From contig NZ_JABRWO010000005.1 of NCBI RefSeq assembly GCF_013618625.1, positions 124,001 through 188,000 of the forward strand: a DNA stretch of 64,000 bases, in the 5' to 3' direction. This document shows positions 63,365-64,000 of the stretch, in pieces. The notes beneath the pieces were generated by a model that was not told the DNA's origin, searched no databases, and saw only the letters and a list, made by a program, of their open reading frames with translations. A program made the position numbers and the translations under genes. Each line of letters opens with the position of its first letter. The first letter of the stretch is position 1. Source of the DNA: Bremerella alba (GTDB taxonomy: Bacteria; Planctomycetota; Planctomycetia; Pirellulales; Pirellulaceae).

Positions 63365-64000
63365 ATGAAAAAATTCCTAATTCTATCGCTGCTGTTCATC
63401 AGTACCTTCGGAGGAATTGCCTTGGCAATCTTCCTGGAGTCGTGCGATTTGTCTCAGTGGGAACTCCCCAAGTTTCTGGCCCAACAAACCCAGGTCGATC
63501 AGCCTGCTGAAGCCAAGCCTGAAGTATCTGTTAAAACGTCAAGTGTTCACTTCGATCCGGCAGTCCGGCCAGCCTCGCAAATCGAGCTCGAACCGCGCGT
63601 CACGCAAGAGTTCGACATCGAAGCGATCAAGAAAACACTAGAAGACTCGCAGACCTCGCAGCAGAAGATGGCCGACTCCCAGAATCGATCGTGGGACGTG
63701 CTCAACAAGGCGATCGACTCGATGCGGGAAGTCGCCACTTCCAAGATGGAAGTCAGCCAAGCAGTGCCGCCGGTCGTACCGGTGCCGCAAGCCCAAACCA
63801 CCGCCACACAAGCTCCTCTGCCAGCAGAAGAAGTCCCAGCTGCGGGCCCCAATCCGAATCTATTGCCCCGTCCTTCGCAGCCTCGGATCATTCCGGACGA
63901 AGGGGACGACAAGCTGACCATCGTCATTCAGGACAGCGATATTCGCGAAGTATTAGAACTACTCAGCGAACAAGGGCAACTCAATATCCTACCGAGCCAA
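63365..64000 (+). CDS. Secretin of the type IV pilus/type II secretion system, N-terminal part (runs off window)
   Basis: The frame is open from ATG 63365 to the end of the window, giving the first 212 residues without a stop. An N-terminal hydrophobic segment (about 3-24) is a signal peptide or anchor, followed by a Pro/Gln/Ala-rich and helical stretch (about 40-170). The last residues, KLTIVIQDSDIREVLELLSE, begin an STN or secretin N-domain. With PilM, PilN, PilO and PilP upstream it should be the PilQ/GspD-type outer-membrane channel, but the secretin core is not in view. GGAAG precedes the ATG. Confidence 0.78.
   Translation, partial: MKKFLILSLLFISTFGGIALAIFLESCDLSQWELPKFLAQQTQVDQPAEAKPEVSVKTSSVHFDPAVRPASQIELEPRVTQEFDIEAIKKTLEDSQTSQQKMADSQNRSWDVLNKAIDSMREVATSKMEVSQAVPPVVPVPQAQTTATQAPLPAEEVPAAGPNPNLLPRPSQPRIIPDEGDDKLTIVIQDSDIREVLELLSEQGQLNILPSQ

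Noticed and set aside
1-64000. CRISPR arrays, prophage or transposon remnants
   Set aside because: No regularly spaced repeats, transposase, integrase or phage structural genes were seen by eye. A repeat-finding run would be needed to exclude small inverted repeats.

Overview
The window looks like chromosomal DNA from a planctomycete of the Pirellulales type (Blastopirellula, Bremerella or Rhodopirellula relatives). This is inferred from two DUF1559 genes with prepilin-like N-termini, each followed by a small carboxypeptidase-regulatory-like lipoprotein, from the many secreted proteins of planctomycetal type, and from the mixture of short operons and single genes. No CRISPR array, phage, transposase or insertion sequence was seen.

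Layout. 1-5.2 kb is a chemotaxis cluster: cheA (cut by the window edge), cheR, a soluble MCP with two PAS domains and cheW on the minus strand, with cheY divergent. 5.2-9 kb holds a secreted protein with two STN-like domains, a HEAT/TPR protein and the first DUF1559-lipoprotein pair. 9-14.9 kb has glpD-glpK, a small membrane protein, a rhomboid protease and a secreted thioredoxin-YHS protein. 15-17.3 kb is rho behind about 690 nt of hairpin-rich DNA with a near-consensus promoter. 17.3-21.7 kb is a minus-strand run: an Lgt-like enzyme overlapping a radical SAM enzyme of the archaeal tetraether-synthase (Tes) type, plus four small membrane proteins. 21.8-24.1 kb has an SRP-RNA-like hairpin, tRNA-Ser(GGA), the second DUF1559-lipoprotein pair and tRNA-Arg(CCT). 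24.8-32.2 kb has an XRE-SnoaL regulator, YCII and VOC proteins, an SLC13-type transporter with RCK_C domains, an MscS channel, a PduO-type cobalamin adenosyltransferase and cardiolipin synthase.

32.3-42 kb contains the most unusual group: a Pro/Glu/Ala-rich lipoprotein, a giant Ser/Thr kinase fused to a bacterial tubulin-like GTPase domain, an FHA protein with a degenerate EAL-like domain, a divergent receiver/degenerate-GGDEF/CBS protein, and an AAA ATPase with a winged-helix-like N-terminus. I propose these as one undescribed signalling or cytoskeletal system.

42-64 kb: two small proteins and a PRMT-like methyltransferase, then an apparent operon of sensor kinase, response regulator, STAS protein, PilB and PilC. 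After UbiB, a PQQ-propeller protein, ComEA and nadC comes a long plus-strand operon of minor pseudopilins (one with a LamG-like domain that looks circularly permuted), PilM-, PilN-, PilO- and PilP-like proteins and the start of a secretin. The two blocks together encode a nearly complete type IV pilus/type II secretion-like machine, and ComEA suggests DNA uptake.
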